Part shown: positions 17,534 through 26,183 of the stretch, piece after piece
How the letters are laid out: each line of letters starts with the position of its first letter
Numbering within the stretch: position 1 is the stretch's first letter
Notes under the pieces: model-generated
Database searches by the model: none
The model's input: only the letters and a program-made list of their open reading frames with translations
What the model was told of the DNA's origin: nothing
From: Oscillospiraceae bacterium
GTDB taxonomy: Bacteria > Bacillota > Clostridia > Oscillospirales > Acutalibacteraceae
Direction: 5' to 3'
DNA: 64,000 nucleotides
Assembly (NCBI GenBank): GCA_031271865.1
Contig: JAISUW010000066.1
Coordinates: 1 to 64,000, forward strand
Translations under genes and position numbers: made by a program

Positions 17534-18433
17534 ATGCCTTACAACAGCAGCGCGCGAAGCGTTTCCTGCGCCAAACCGAAAACCGGCAGCGGCAATGCTG
17601 CCGTACGCAATAAAGCCTATAATGCGCAAACCTGCGCCTGCGGGTATGGGACACCGACTCCAAGTCCGGAACCGGAGCCTACAGGCCCCACCGGATCCAC
17701 CGGTTGCACCGGCTGTACGCCTGAGGCGCAGTGCCAGTTCCCGAAGACAGCAGATGGGCAATGGGACTTCGCGGCGTTCTGGGCGGCGCGCTTGGCGGAA
17801 GGTTGGATATACCCCATCGCGCAGGACAACGATGCCCCTTTCACCGACCCTATGCAGCAATTCAACGCCGACCGCCCCGACATGGGCGCCTGCCATGACG
17901 GCATAGACCTCCAGACACAGCGCACTGCGCCTTCCACAAATGTTAACCTCTGCTCCGGGGATTCGCCGATATACTCCATCGCCGACGGGACGGTTGTCTA
18001 CTCTACCACCGGCTATTATGAAGGTACCGGTTCGGTCATTGCAGTTTACCCGGATTCCGCCGGGAATAATATCGTGATTCGGTACGGGGAAATCGGTTTT
18101 TGTACTGCCACGTTCCCGCCGTTTACAGTGCTGACTGTACCCGTTACCAAAGGCTCTGTCATCGGTTATATGATGAACAATGGCTATGGTACCCATATGC
18201 TGCACTTCGAGGCTTACTTCGGCTGCGATTCCGCGGGCAATGCCATCGTGCTCGACAGCAGCACGCCGAACTATGCCGCCGGACCGGTCAACGGTCTGAC
18301 GCAGGGCGGTAACACCACCTATGATTATGTGACCCCCACCTGCGGCAAATCAACCTTCAACCGCCGACAGGATTTGATTGACCCCACCGAGGTTCAGCAA
18401 TTGAAGAATAACCCTGCTTGGCCTGCCTCCTGA
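17534..18433 (+). CDS. Cys-rich, collagen-like M23-fold protein
   Basis: The first ~65 residues of this 299-residue protein are Ser/Ala/Cys-rich, with a short Gly-X-Y-like run around TGPTGSTGCTGCT (~50-62). An LytM/M23 fold follows. HDGIDL (His121, Asp125) matches the first zinc motif, and GTHMLHFEAYF (His221, His224) matches the second, though with HxxH spacing rather than the usual HxH. Activity is therefore uncertain. There is no classical signal peptide. Collagen-like and Cys-rich segments are common on spore surface proteins, so an exosporium or coat location is an inference. It is convergent with the GH5 gene, with no gap between stops. Confidence 0.7.
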   Translation: MPYNSSARSVSCAKPKTGSGNAAVRNKAYNAQTCACGYGTPTPSPEPEPTGPTGSTGCTGCTPEAQCQFPKTADGQWDFAAFWAARLAEGWIYPIAQDNDAPFTDPMQQFNADRPDMGACHDGIDLQTQRTAPSTNVNLCSGDSPIYSIADGTVVYSTTGYYEGTGSVIAVYPDSAGNNIVIRYGEIGFCTATFPPFTVLTVPVTKGSVIGYMMNNGYGTHMLHFEAYFGCDSAGNAIVLDSSTPNYAAGPVNGLTQGGNTTYDYVTPTCGKSTFNRRQDLIDPTEVQQLKNNPAWPAS

Positions 18434-19678
18434 TCAGTCCGATAGAAAGCGGGTGAGGATGGCTTTCAGCATAGTCGGGACGGCGTTCTCCGTACCGGTC
18501 TTGCTCCAAGCTTCTTCCATCTCGGCAACAGAGGCTGTGCGCACATCTGTCGGGGTTAAGTCTTGCTGATGAATTGACCAGCCGCTGCAGTTGGTCTTGT
18601 ATGTCCATGTCGTCCAGTGAAAACGCAGTTGCGTGAGGTATTTCAGGGTATCCTCCCACAACTCTGCCATGCCGAAACAGTTGACTTCACCTATCAGTGT
18701 CGGCACGCCGTGGTTGAGTACCTTAGGCAGCCAAAAAGCCGCAGCCGTCAAGGCTCCCGCGCAGACAGCATCGTGACCTAAACCCCATGCATAGAAGTGA
18801 TACTCATAAATGATGTTCTCCCAGCCATAACGCGACGGCGGCGGCAGATGGAAAGCGACCCATACGGCTTCTATGATCACGATATGTTCCGGGTCGGCGC
18901 TGCGAATGGCATTGTACAGTTCGTTGAAATAGTCCCATTGTACCTTTCCGGTTCTGGCTTTGGTGAATCCGGGACCCATTGGTTCATTGAGGATATCATA
19001 CCCTGCAACGACAGGATTGCCGCGGAAGTGGGCGGCGATTTGCGTCCACAGCACTGTAGTCTTGCGGCGGTTCTCCGCATTGAAAAACAACTGTCTGCCG
19101 TCGTTCTCCTGCCCGGAGTGATGCTCGCCGTTTTGAGAACCAAATGCGCCGTGCATATCCAGAATCACGTATAAGCCGCGCTTCCCGGCATTCTCTACGA
19201 ACCAATCCAAGCGCCGAAATGCATCTTCTTTTAGGTTGCCTTCATCGTCCGCAAGATTCATATACAAAAACGGTAAGCGAAGGCAGTTCATTCCTATTTC
19301 CGCGCAGCGGTCGAAGTCTTCCTCCTGCCAGTACCGGTCTTGCCAGATGCCTAACAAGCGTTCGTGCTCTTCCGCGCCGAAACGTTCGGTCACTATGTCC
19401 CGCCATTCCATACTTGTCTTGACTTTCGCAGGGCACATCCACTCTTCATGTACCAACCACCCGCCCGCATTCGTGCCGCGCAGTAGCACTTGCTGCCCCA
19501 GTCGGTTGTAAACTTTCTGCCCCGATACGGTCAAGAAATCACCGTCACTCAAATTATGACGCGTAAAGTCCGGGATCTCCTCTGCTCGGGTCTCCCAATG
19601 GTTGAATAATGCCTCAAAGCCTTTCTTCGCTACCTTGAGAAGCGGTTTTGCCTTTTGTAATGATTTGAAAATGTCCAT
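18434..19678 (-). CDS. Glycoside hydrolase family 5 (cellulase-type)
   Basis: This 414-residue enzyme is a (beta/alpha)8 retaining glycosidase acting on beta-glucan or beta-mannan type substrates. Visible GH5 landmarks are GQQVLLRGTNAGGWLVHEEW, LDMHGAFGSQNG, the acid/base Glu232 in GYDILNEPMG, HFYAWGLGHD, and the nucleophile Glu331 in TLIGEVNCFG. No signal peptide or carbohydrate-binding module is seen, so it probably acts on imported oligosaccharides. The start follows GGAAAGGAAC. A pentamer microsatellite occupies the whole 166-bp gap to the upstream hydrolase gene, and no promoter is obvious there, so the two may be co-transcribed. Confidence 0.88.
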   Translation of the reverse strand: MDIFKSLQKAKPLLKVAKKGFEALFNHWETRAEEIPDFTRHNLSDGDFLTVSGQKVYNRLGQQVLLRGTNAGGWLVHEEWMCPAKVKTSMEWRDIVTERFGAEEHERLLGIWQDRYWQEEDFDRCAEIGMNCLRLPFLYMNLADDEGNLKEDAFRRLDWFVENAGKRGLYVILDMHGAFGSQNGEHHSGQENDGRQLFFNAENRRKTTVLWTQIAAHFRGNPVVAGYDILNEPMGPGFTKARTGKVQWDYFNELYNAIRSADPEHIVIIEAVWVAFHLPPPSRYGWENIIYEYHFYAWGLGHDAVCAGALTAAAFWLPKVLNHGVPTLIGEVNCFGMAELWEDTLKYLTQLRFHWTTWTYKTNCSGWSIHQQDLTPTDVRTASVAEMEEAWSKTGTENAVPTMLKAILTRFLSD

Positions 19679-19698
19679 GGGGGTTCCTTTCCGGGTGG

Positions 19699-19849
19699 TT
19701 TAGCGTAGTTTAGTTTAGTTTAGTTTAGATTAACTCAGTTTAGCTGAGTTTGCTTTAACTGAGTTTAACTAAGTTTAACTCAGTTTAGTTGAGTTTAGCT
19801 GAGTCTAACTGAGTTTAGTTTAGCTTAGTTTAGCTAAGTTTAGCTCAAC
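19699..19849. repeat. Degenerate pentamer microsatellite (TTTAG/YTVAG)
   Basis: About 30 head-to-tail pentamers, mostly TTTAG alternating with CTGAG, TTGAG, CTAAG or CTCAG, fill the spacer between the GH5 start and the hydrolase stop. The tract runs into the last codons of the hydrolase. Related tracts are at 50390-50464 (intergenic), 32914-32970 (inside gyrB) and 19987-20010 (inside the hydrolase). Confidence 0.9.
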
Positions 19850-20624
19850 GAAGCGCCTCCCAAACAGCACAAGCATCCGCCAACCAACCCTCGGCGTCCG
19901 AACCGGTTCCGATACCTGCACCATGCTTAACGTGGGGGTACTGCTTGAAGAAGTATTTTATATCGAGTTCCTCTGCGCGGCGGGACAATTGAATTGAATT
20001 GAATTCAATCGGCAGCATTGCGTCATCCGCGCCCTGCCAAATATAGAGCGGCGGGCAATCTTCCGTCAGCGGCATAAGAACATTCTGTACCGGGCTATCG
20101 GGTGTTTTATATCCTTCGGTACCGTAGGCACAGAGGCGGCACAGTTTCACTACAGCACCGCCGTGGGCGCAATCCACCAGCGGATAGGCACACATGAGCA
20201 GAGCCGGGGGGGGAGAGCCATCAAAACCTTTCGCCGCCATCTGCAAAGCAATATGAGCTCCGGCAGAGAAGCCTACAATGCTGTACGCTGCGGTATCACA
20301 ACCCAACTGCCCTGCTTCAGAGAGGGCAAAGCGCAATCCAATCAGCGCATCCTCGGCAGCAAGAGCCGCAAAGCCCTGTTTAGAGAATCCACAACGGTAT
20401 CCGCAAACAAAGACGTTATACCCCATGGCATTGAGCGCATCAGCAACAGCTTTCCCTTCCGGACCCCATTCCACATAGGCGTAGGCACCTCCGGGCAATA
20501 CAAAGGCAAACGGCCGTCCGCGTTCTTCACAGGGATAGAACTTCACCGTCACATAACGCGGCTTCCCATTGGCATCTGTTCCGGCAAGAGCGCTGAAAAC
20601 CAAAGAACTATGCAGTCTTGGCAT
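19845..20624 (-). CDS. Alpha/beta-hydrolase, esterase/acetylxylan-esterase type
   Basis: This 259-residue cytosolic esterase belongs to the BD-FAE/HSL-like group. The oxyanion motif is FVLPGGAYAYV, the nucleophile Ser is in SIVGFSAGAHIALQ (~123), the Asp is in WQGADDAMLP (~201), and the His is in HVKHGAG (~236). Such enzymes often remove acyl groups from plant or host glycans, which fits the downstream GH5 gene. Residues around IEFNSIQLS are encoded by an (AATTG)n pentamer run. It has its own promoter, and AAGGAGGA precedes the ATG. Confidence 0.85.
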   Translation of the reverse strand: MPRLHSSLVFSALAGTDANGKPRYVTVKFYPCEERGRPFAFVLPGGAYAYVEWGPEGKAVADALNAMGYNVFVCGYRCGFSKQGFAALAAEDALIGLRFALSEAGQLGCDTAAYSIVGFSAGAHIALQMAAKGFDGSPPPALLMCAYPLVDCAHGGAVVKLCRLCAYGTEGYKTPDSPVQNVLMPLTEDCPPLYIWQGADDAMLPIEFNSIQLSRRAEELDIKYFFKQYPHVKHGAGIGTGSDAEGWLADACAVWEALR

Positions 20625-20653
20625 GAATCTTCCTCCTTATGGTTTCTTTAAGT

Positions 20654-20682
20654 AGTATACCATATAATGGAGCAAAAAGCAA
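20654..20682 (-). promoter_or_regulatory. Promoter of hydrolase-GH5 unit
   Basis: On the minus strand TTGCTT (20682-20677), 17 bp and TATACT (20659-20654) lie just upstream of the AAGGAGGA ribosome binding site. Confidence 0.65.
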
Positions 20683-20793
20683 ATAAAATCTTAGAATGAT
20701 TTGCATCGGCAATCAATCGATAACCCCCTCTTTCCTATATGTACAGAATTCACAATTTGTTTTCTCTGCGTTCATGTAATTCCTTGTAGGGTA

Positions 20794-20802
20794 TGCTATA
20801 AT
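20794..20802 (+). promoter_or_regulatory. Extended -10 promoter of the ABC exporter
   Basis: TGCTATAAT gives a TGn extended -10 with a perfect TATAAT (20797-20802), about 65 bp before the start. No good -35 is present at the usual distance. Confidence 0.6.
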
Positions 20803-20867
20803 ATCTAATAGTGTTAGCAATTGAATGCAGGACACCTTACAATCATCATTATATAGAGGGGAAAGCA

Positions 20868-23800
20868 ATGCTCCAGATAAAAGACATACAAAAAGAATAC
20901 ATTACCGGCGACCTCAAGCAAATAGCTCTAGACGGCGTAAGTTTGAATCTGCGCGACAATGAGTTTGTAGCCATCTTAGGTCCCTCCGGATCCGGCAAAA
21001 CCACCCTGTTGAATATCATTGGCGGTCTAGACCGCTATGACAGCGGCGACCTGATAATAGATGGTATATCCACAAAGAAATACAGGGATCGCGACTGGGA
21101 TTCCTACCGCAACCACACCATCGGCTTTGTATTCCAGAGCTATAACCTGATACCGCACCAATCCATCCTGTCCAATGTGGAATTGGCACTCACCATCTCC
21201 GGCATCAGCAAGAGCGAGCGCAAGAAGCGCGCCAAAGCGGCTCTTGCGGAAGTCGGCTTGGCGGGTCAGGAACACAAACGCCCCAACCAGATGTCCGGCG
21301 GACAGATGCAGCGTGTAGCTATCGCCCGAGCTCTGGTGAATAATCCTGCCGTCCTCTTGGCGGATGAACCGACGGGTGCCTTAGATACCGAAACCAGCGT
21401 GCAAGTTATGGACCTACTGAAGGAGGTTGCCAAAGACCGCTTGGTTATCATGGTAACACACAACCCGGAGCTGGCGGATACGTACGCCACGCGTATTGTT
21501 AAACTCCGTGACGGGCGCATTACATCTGACTCCGACCCCTATACGCCGGAAGCCTCCGAACTCGCAGAGCCGGAACACAAGCGCATGGGAAAGGCCTCCA
21601 TGAACTTTCCAACGGCGCTTTCACTCTCGCTGAATAATCTCCTAACGAAGAAAGCGCGCACGATGCTCACTTCCTTTGCCGGGAGCATCGGCATCATCGG
21701 TATCGCGCTGATCCTCTCCCTCTCCAGCGGGATGCAAGCCTATATACAGAGCATTCAAGAGGATACCCTCTCCACCTACCCCATACAAATACAGAATGAG
21801 ACCGTCGACATCACCGGCATGATGGAAGCCATGATGGGGCAAAATATCACCGACCGCGAAGGCCGCGATAGCGACAAGGTGTATTCCAATAACATCATGG
21901 GTGACATGATGAAAACCGTTTCCGCCCAGATGAGCAAGAACGACCTGCAGCACTTCAAAGAATTCTTAGACAGCGATGCCGGAAAAACCATCCGAGACTT
22001 ATCGAATTCCGTAGAATACGGCTACGGTGTGGAGCTGCAAATCTATCGGCTTATGACAGATCAACCGGTTGACGAACCGGAGGCATCCCACGCCGCCGCT
22101 TCCACCGCGCCGGCAGGTGAAACCGCTGCCGCCGCAGGAAATACGACCACCGCCCCTGTAAGCACAACCAAAGCGACAACGACTGCCGCTGCTAGCACGA
22201 CGACCGCAGCCGAAAGCACCTCAGGTCCGACTGCAGACGCAGACTCTTCCGATGCAGCCGCCGTGGATTACATTCAAGTGAACCCGAGTTCTGTCATCAA
22301 TGGAATACGGCGCAACAGCGGGATGATGAACGGAAGCCTCTTGGGCGGTAACACAGGTGTAAACCTCTTCGCACAGATGCTCGCCAACCCGGAACTCATC
22401 TCTCGGCAATATGATGTCCTTGCAGGCAGGTGGCCGGAATCCAAAGAGGAACTGGTTATAGTCGTTGACAAGAACAACGAACTCTCCGACGTGGCTCTCT
22501 ACAGCTTGGGCATCTTGGATCAGAACAAGCTCACCGAGATGATGGAAAAAGTACAAGCCGGCGAGGCAGTCGGCGAGAGCCAAATCAACGACTTCTGTTA
22601 CGATGATTTGATGGCTCTGCGCTTCCGGCTTCTGCCCAACTCCGCCCTATATACCAAAGAAGGCAATGTCTGGGTAAACAAATCGGATTCCCCGAGTTTC
22701 ATGTTGCCCCTTCTGGAGGAAGGTCTGGAACTGAAAGTGGTGGGTGTCGTCCGCCCGGATTCGGACAGTGCCGCCGCCTCTATCAGCGGGACGGTCGGAT
22801 ACTTGCCGGCGTTACAAGCTTGGGTAATAGAACAGACAAATAACAGCGAACTCGCCAAAGCCCAGCGCGAAACGCCCGACACAAACATCCTTACAGGCAT
22901 ACCTTTTGATACAGCCTCCTTTACAAAAGACATGAAGCTCGCTGATGTACAGGAGTGGATACCCAAACTCCCGGAAGAAAAACAGGCCGCCCTTTTAACC
23001 ATGGTTGAGGAAACGAAATCCACCACGCAAGTCACACGCACCGTCACCCCTGCCAAACCAAAAACAGAGGCTGAAATCCTTGCAGAGATTAAAGCGCAGA
23101 TTCGCAACAGTCCCGACATCCAAGTGCCTTTCGGTATGGACTTGGATTCGATTTTCGAAAACCTCACCATGGATGACATCAAGGCCTACATTGCCCAAAT
23201 GCCTGCCGACCAACAAGCCGCCATGAACAAAGCCCTCCAGGAAGCCCAGACAGGTACGCCCTCCACCAGTACCGAAACCAAAACAGAAATCCCCGGCAAG
23301 CGTACGGAAGCGGAAGTGGTCACCGCATTCAAAGAGACAGTTGATGCCCTGAACAACGGGCAGGATTATGACAAAAACTTGAGCAGCTTCGGTGCTGTAG
23401 ATACGGACAAACCCAACTCCATCAATATCTATCCCAGGGACTTCGAATCGAAAGACTTGATTTCCGCTGAAATTGATTCATATAACGCCCGCCAAAGCGC
23501 CGACGGTCACGAGGAGTATTCCATCAGCTACAATGATTTGATTGCCGTCATGATGCAGGGGATTACGCGGATTATCAATATCATTACGTATGTACTTGTC
23601 GCTTTCGTGGCCATCTCCTTGGTCGTGTCGTCTATTATGATTGGTATCATTACCTATATCTCCGTTCTGGAGCGCACGAAAGAAATCGGCATCCTGCGCT
23701 CTATCGGTGCATCCAAGAAAGATGTCTCCCGCGTGTTCAATGCCGAAACAGTTATAGAAGGATTGGTTGCCGGTGCAATGGGAGTAGGAATAACCATGCT

Positions 23801-23984
23801 GCTGAATATACCCGTGAATATAATCATAGAAAACCTGTCGGATATTGAAGGCATATCCCACCTGCCGGCCGCCGGTGCCCTTGGTCTGATAGTGCTGAGC
23901 GTTATCCTAACAGTTATCGCCGGTCTGCTGCCCTCCCGCGTTGCCGCTAAGAAAGATCCTGTGGAAGCTCTGCGTACGGAGTAA
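20868..23984 (+). CDS. ABC transporter, fused ATPase and FtsX-type permease (MacB-like)
   Basis: Residues 1-~240 of this 1038-residue protein form the ATPase: Walker A GPSGSGKT (38-45), the signature MSGGQMQRVAIARAL, and Walker B LLADEPTGALD. A first membrane helix lies at ~275-295. A very large extracytoplasmic region (~300-890) follows, interrupted by an Ala/Thr-rich linker around residue 425. Three FtsX helices lie at the C-terminus, with the typical SRVFNAETVIEGLVAG segment and KKDPVEALRTE end. The family exports peptides or lipoproteins, or signals mechanically to cell-wall enzymes. The fused order ATPase-permease is MacB-like, but no MacA or TolC partner is expected here. The ATG at 20868 follows AGAGGGGA. 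Confidence 0.88.
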   Translation: MLQIKDIQKEYITGDLKQIALDGVSLNLRDNEFVAILGPSGSGKTTLLNIIGGLDRYDSGDLIIDGISTKKYRDRDWDSYRNHTIGFVFQSYNLIPHQSILSNVELALTISGISKSERKKRAKAALAEVGLAGQEHKRPNQMSGGQMQRVAIARALVNNPAVLLADEPTGALDTETSVQVMDLLKEVAKDRLVIMVTHNPELADTYATRIVKLRDGRITSDSDPYTPEASELAEPEHKRMGKASMNFPTALSLSLNNLLTKKARTMLTSFAGSIGIIGIALILSLSSGMQAYIQSIQEDTLSTYPIQIQNETVDITGMMEAMMGQNITDREGRDSDKVYSNNIMGDMMKTVSAQMSKNDLQHFKEFLDSDAGKTIRDLSNSVEYGYGVELQIYRLMTDQPVDEPEASHAAASTAPAGETAAAAGNTTTAPVSTTKATTTAAASTTTAAESTSGPTADADSSDAAAVDYIQVNPSSVINGIRRNSGMMNGSLLGGNTGVNLFAQMLANPELISRQYDVLAGRWPESKEELVIVVDKNNELSDVALYSLGILDQNKLTEMMEKVQAGEAVGESQINDFCYDDLMALRFRLLPNSALYTKEGNVWVNKSDSPSFMLPLLEEGLELKVVGVVRPDSDSAAASISGTVGYLPALQAWVIEQTNNSELAKAQRETPDTNILTGIPFDTASFTKDMKLADVQEWIPKLPEEKQAALLTMVEETKSTTQVTRTVTPAKPKTEAEILAEIKAQIRNSPDIQVPFGMDLDSIFENLTMDDIKAYIAQMPADQQAAMNKALQEAQTGTPSTSTETKTEIPGKRTEAEVVTAFKETVDALNNGQDYDKNLSSFGAVDTDKPNSINIYPRDFESKDLISAEIDSYNARQSADGHEEYSISYNDLIAVMMQGITRIINIITYVLVAFVAISLVVSSIMIGIITYISVLERTKEIGILRSIGASKKDVSRVFNAETVIEGLVAGAMGVGITMLLNIPVNIIIENLSDIEGISHLPAAGALGLIVLSVILTVIAGLLPSRVAAKKDPVEALRTE

Positions 23985-23990
23985 GCCGAG

Positions 23991-24056
23991 GCGCCGTATT
24001 ACGGCGCACGCACTGGCGCCGCAATGCGGCGCCCCCCCAGCGCCGTAATACGGCGC
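23991..24056. repeat. Triplet of odd palindromes, cluster 1
   Basis: Three perfect odd palindromes lie at 23991-24007, 24015-24033 and 24040-24056, with centres 25 and 24 bp apart. All share the core CCGYAWTRCGG. The outer arms differ from those in the second cluster at 53838-53905, but pairing is kept. The flank CTCCCGCAAG follows at 24059-24068, as it does after cluster 2. Confidence 0.9.
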
Positions 24057-24143
24057 CCCTCCCGCAAGAAGTATTTTTCGCCGCCCCAGCGCATAAGAAT
24101 GGGAAGTACAAGCGTACGGGCATACGCAAGCAGGAGGGGTACA

Positions 24144-25274
24144 ATGGAAGACTACAACCGCGAGCTTTCCTTCTTTGACTCGGAGTCACGATTTGCGGAC
24201 ATACGTTCGCAGCGTGCAGCCAGGCAGCAAAGGAAAGCAAAAAAAGAAAAAACCGAAACGATGCCTTTCCGCATGGAGGAAATACGCGGCAAGAAACAAG
24301 GGGACTACGAGGAAGAGGCCGTACCCCCGCGCGAAAGCTACGGTATAACCAAACCAACCGCAGGCTCTTACGGCAAGGTTATGATTGCGCAGCTTTTGGT
24401 GTGCGGCGTTCTGTTAGGCGGCGTAGTCGGGGCAAAACAGCTGGCTCCGCAGACCTATAGTCAGATACGAGCCGTATACCACGAGGCGATGCTGACGGAC
24501 ATGACCGTTGGGGAAGTGTGGCAGGCTATCAAGAAGCTGACACTCTCCCTGAAAGATGAGATATACGTTTCCGTACCTGCACTCACGCCGGACACGCGCG
24601 GCGCAACTGCGGATACTTCTGAAGCTGCGTCCGAAACTGCGGCAGAGGAAAGCGGACACGGTGAAGAAGAGGCGGTGGACAGCGCCGCTGAATCTCCCGC
24701 ACCAACGGAGGACGGCGAAAACCCTAATCCGCCGTCCGCACCGATTACAGACACAGCCTATGGTGCGGGCGGCAAAGACGTGGCGCAGCAATACGCGGAC
24801 AAATCCTGCACACAACTGCCATTGGTGACGACAGCCCCTGTCAGTTTGCCGCTGGATTCCGGGCGCATCTCCTCTCTGTTCGGCTTGCGCATACACCCTG
24901 TCACAGGGGAAGAGGGTATACATACCGGCTTAGATATAGCGGCACCGGAGGGCACGCCCATTCATGCCGCATATTACGGCAAAGTGGCTGCCGCTGCGGT
25001 AGGTAAGGATTACGGCAACTACATTATCTTAGAACACGCCGGCGGTTTCCGTACGGTCTACGCACACTGCTCGGAGATCCTGGTGGAAGAGGGCATGGTT
25101 ATCCGCGCCGGCGAGACCATCGCACTGGTCGGTTCCACAGGGCAATCCAATGGACCGCACCTTCACTTTGAGACGCGCTTAGGCGCTACCCGAGCCGACC
25201 CGCGCAGTGTCATCCCGGCAGATGCCTACCCGTTGGCTGAGGATGTCCTCGCCGCGCTCGCTGAAAAAGCTTGA
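24144..25274 (+). CDS. Membrane-anchored M23 metallopeptidase, SpoIVFA-like
   Basis: This 376-residue protein has a charged cytoplasmic N-terminus (~1-80), one membrane helix at ~83-100, an acidic linker (~150-205), and a C-terminal LytM/M23 domain. The zinc motifs look intact: GIHTGLDIA (HxxxD) and GPHLHFETR (HxH). The next gene is a SpoIVFB-like S2P. In Bacillus, SpoIVFA is a TM protein with a degenerate LytM domain that restrains SpoIVFB. The topology and neighbour fit that role, but the intact motifs would also allow real peptidase activity. The start follows AGGAGGGG. Confidence 0.75.
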   Translation: MEDYNRELSFFDSESRFADIRSQRAARQQRKAKKEKTETMPFRMEEIRGKKQGDYEEEAVPPRESYGITKPTAGSYGKVMIAQLLVCGVLLGGVVGAKQLAPQTYSQIRAVYHEAMLTDMTVGEVWQAIKKLTLSLKDEIYVSVPALTPDTRGATADTSEAASETAAEESGHGEEEAVDSAAESPAPTEDGENPNPPSAPITDTAYGAGGKDVAQQYADKSCTQLPLVTTAPVSLPLDSGRISSLFGLRIHPVTGEEGIHTGLDIAAPEGTPIHAAYYGKVAAAAVGKDYGNYIILEHAGGFRTVYAHCSEILVEEGMVIRAGETIALVGSTGQSNGPHLHFETRLGATRADPRSVIPADAYPLAEDVLAALAEKA

Positions 25275-25358
25275 CTTATTTCAACCGCAAAAACAATACC
25301 CTGCATCGCCAAAAGGCGGGATATGATACGATAGCCGAACGGCGTCAGGAGTGGCTGC

Positions 25359-25991
25359 ATGACCTTATTTAAGAAAGGCCCTGTACCGGTTCGCGTAGGG
25401 ATTTCCTTCGCAGCAATGCTGGCTTTGGTCTGTGCCGTAGGCGGGGAAGGACGCATAGGTCTGGGATTGCTCTATGCAGGTCTGCATGAACTGGGGCACG
25501 CCGGGGCTATGCTTCTGCGAAAAAACAAACCGCACTGCCTCTGCCTGACGGCAGCGGGACTGCGTATGGAGCGCAGTCCCGGACTGGGACTCTCGCTCCA
25601 TGATGAAACCGTCATCGCCGCCGCCGGACCTCTGGGAAGTGCACTCTTTGCCGGGCTGGCTTTCGCGGCGTTTCTGCTTTTCAGCTTTCCTTCCGGGGAT
25701 TTGGTCTCCGTGCCGCACGGATGGCTGTCGTGGTTCTTAGTGCAGTCCATCTGGCTGAATGCAGGCTTTGCACTCTTCAATCTCCTGCCGATTCGGCTCT
25801 TGGATGGAGGGCGCATTGTGTACTTTACCCTGTGCAGATACATGACAGAGGCAAATGCCGAGCTATGGTCACGGGTGCTCTCCGGCGGGTGCATTGTGTT
25901 GGTTCTGGCTTTTGCCATCTATCAGTCAGCGGCAGGGAAGGCGACCTTATCCCTATGGGCTGCGGCGGCGTATCTGCTGTTGAATACATAA
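25359..25991 (+). CDS. M50 site-2 protease, SpoIVFB-like
   Basis: This 210-residue polytopic zinc protease carries HELGHAGAM (HExxH) in an early helix at ~43-51. The second zinc motif is NLLPIRLLDGGRIV (Asp within LDGG) near residue 150. It lacks PDZ and CBS domains and has the length of SpoIVFB-class enzymes, which process pro-sigma-K in the mother-cell membrane. It lies 84 bp after the M23/SpoIVFA-like gene, with AGGAG seven bases before the ATG. The role in sporulation is inferred from the pair. Confidence 0.85.
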   Translation: MTLFKKGPVPVRVGISFAAMLALVCAVGGEGRIGLGLLYAGLHELGHAGAMLLRKNKPHCLCLTAAGLRMERSPGLGLSLHDETVIAAAGPLGSALFAGLAFAAFLLFSFPSGDLVSVPHGWLSWFLVQSIWLNAGFALFNLLPIRLLDGGRIVYFTLCRYMTEANAELWSRVLSGGCIVLVLAFAIYQSAAGKATLSLWAAAAYLLLNT

Positions 25992-26042
25992 GTATTACAT
26001 ATTTTTTATGGGAAACTTTCTATATAATTATTCACAATTGGT

Positions 26043-26096
26043 GTGCATATATACGCCGATATCGGCGCCGATACCGGTACCGGCATCCCTATCTTT
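26043..26096. repeat. Hexamer-repeat element, copy 1
   Basis: This 54-nt element starts with GTGCATATATAC, continues with hexamers of form YCGRNR (CCGATA, TCGGCG, CCGATA, CCGGTA, CCGGCA) and ends TCCCTATCTTT. A gap-free second copy lies at 44569-44622, with most differences being transitions. The 25992-26183 spacer holds nothing else that I recognise. Confidence 0.75.
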
Positions 26097-26183
26097 AAAG
26101 CGCTAAAGTATCATTGATTATCAATCGCTTCAATATTATTTTTCCGATACCGCATTATGCATCGCAAGTGAATAACTATACAA

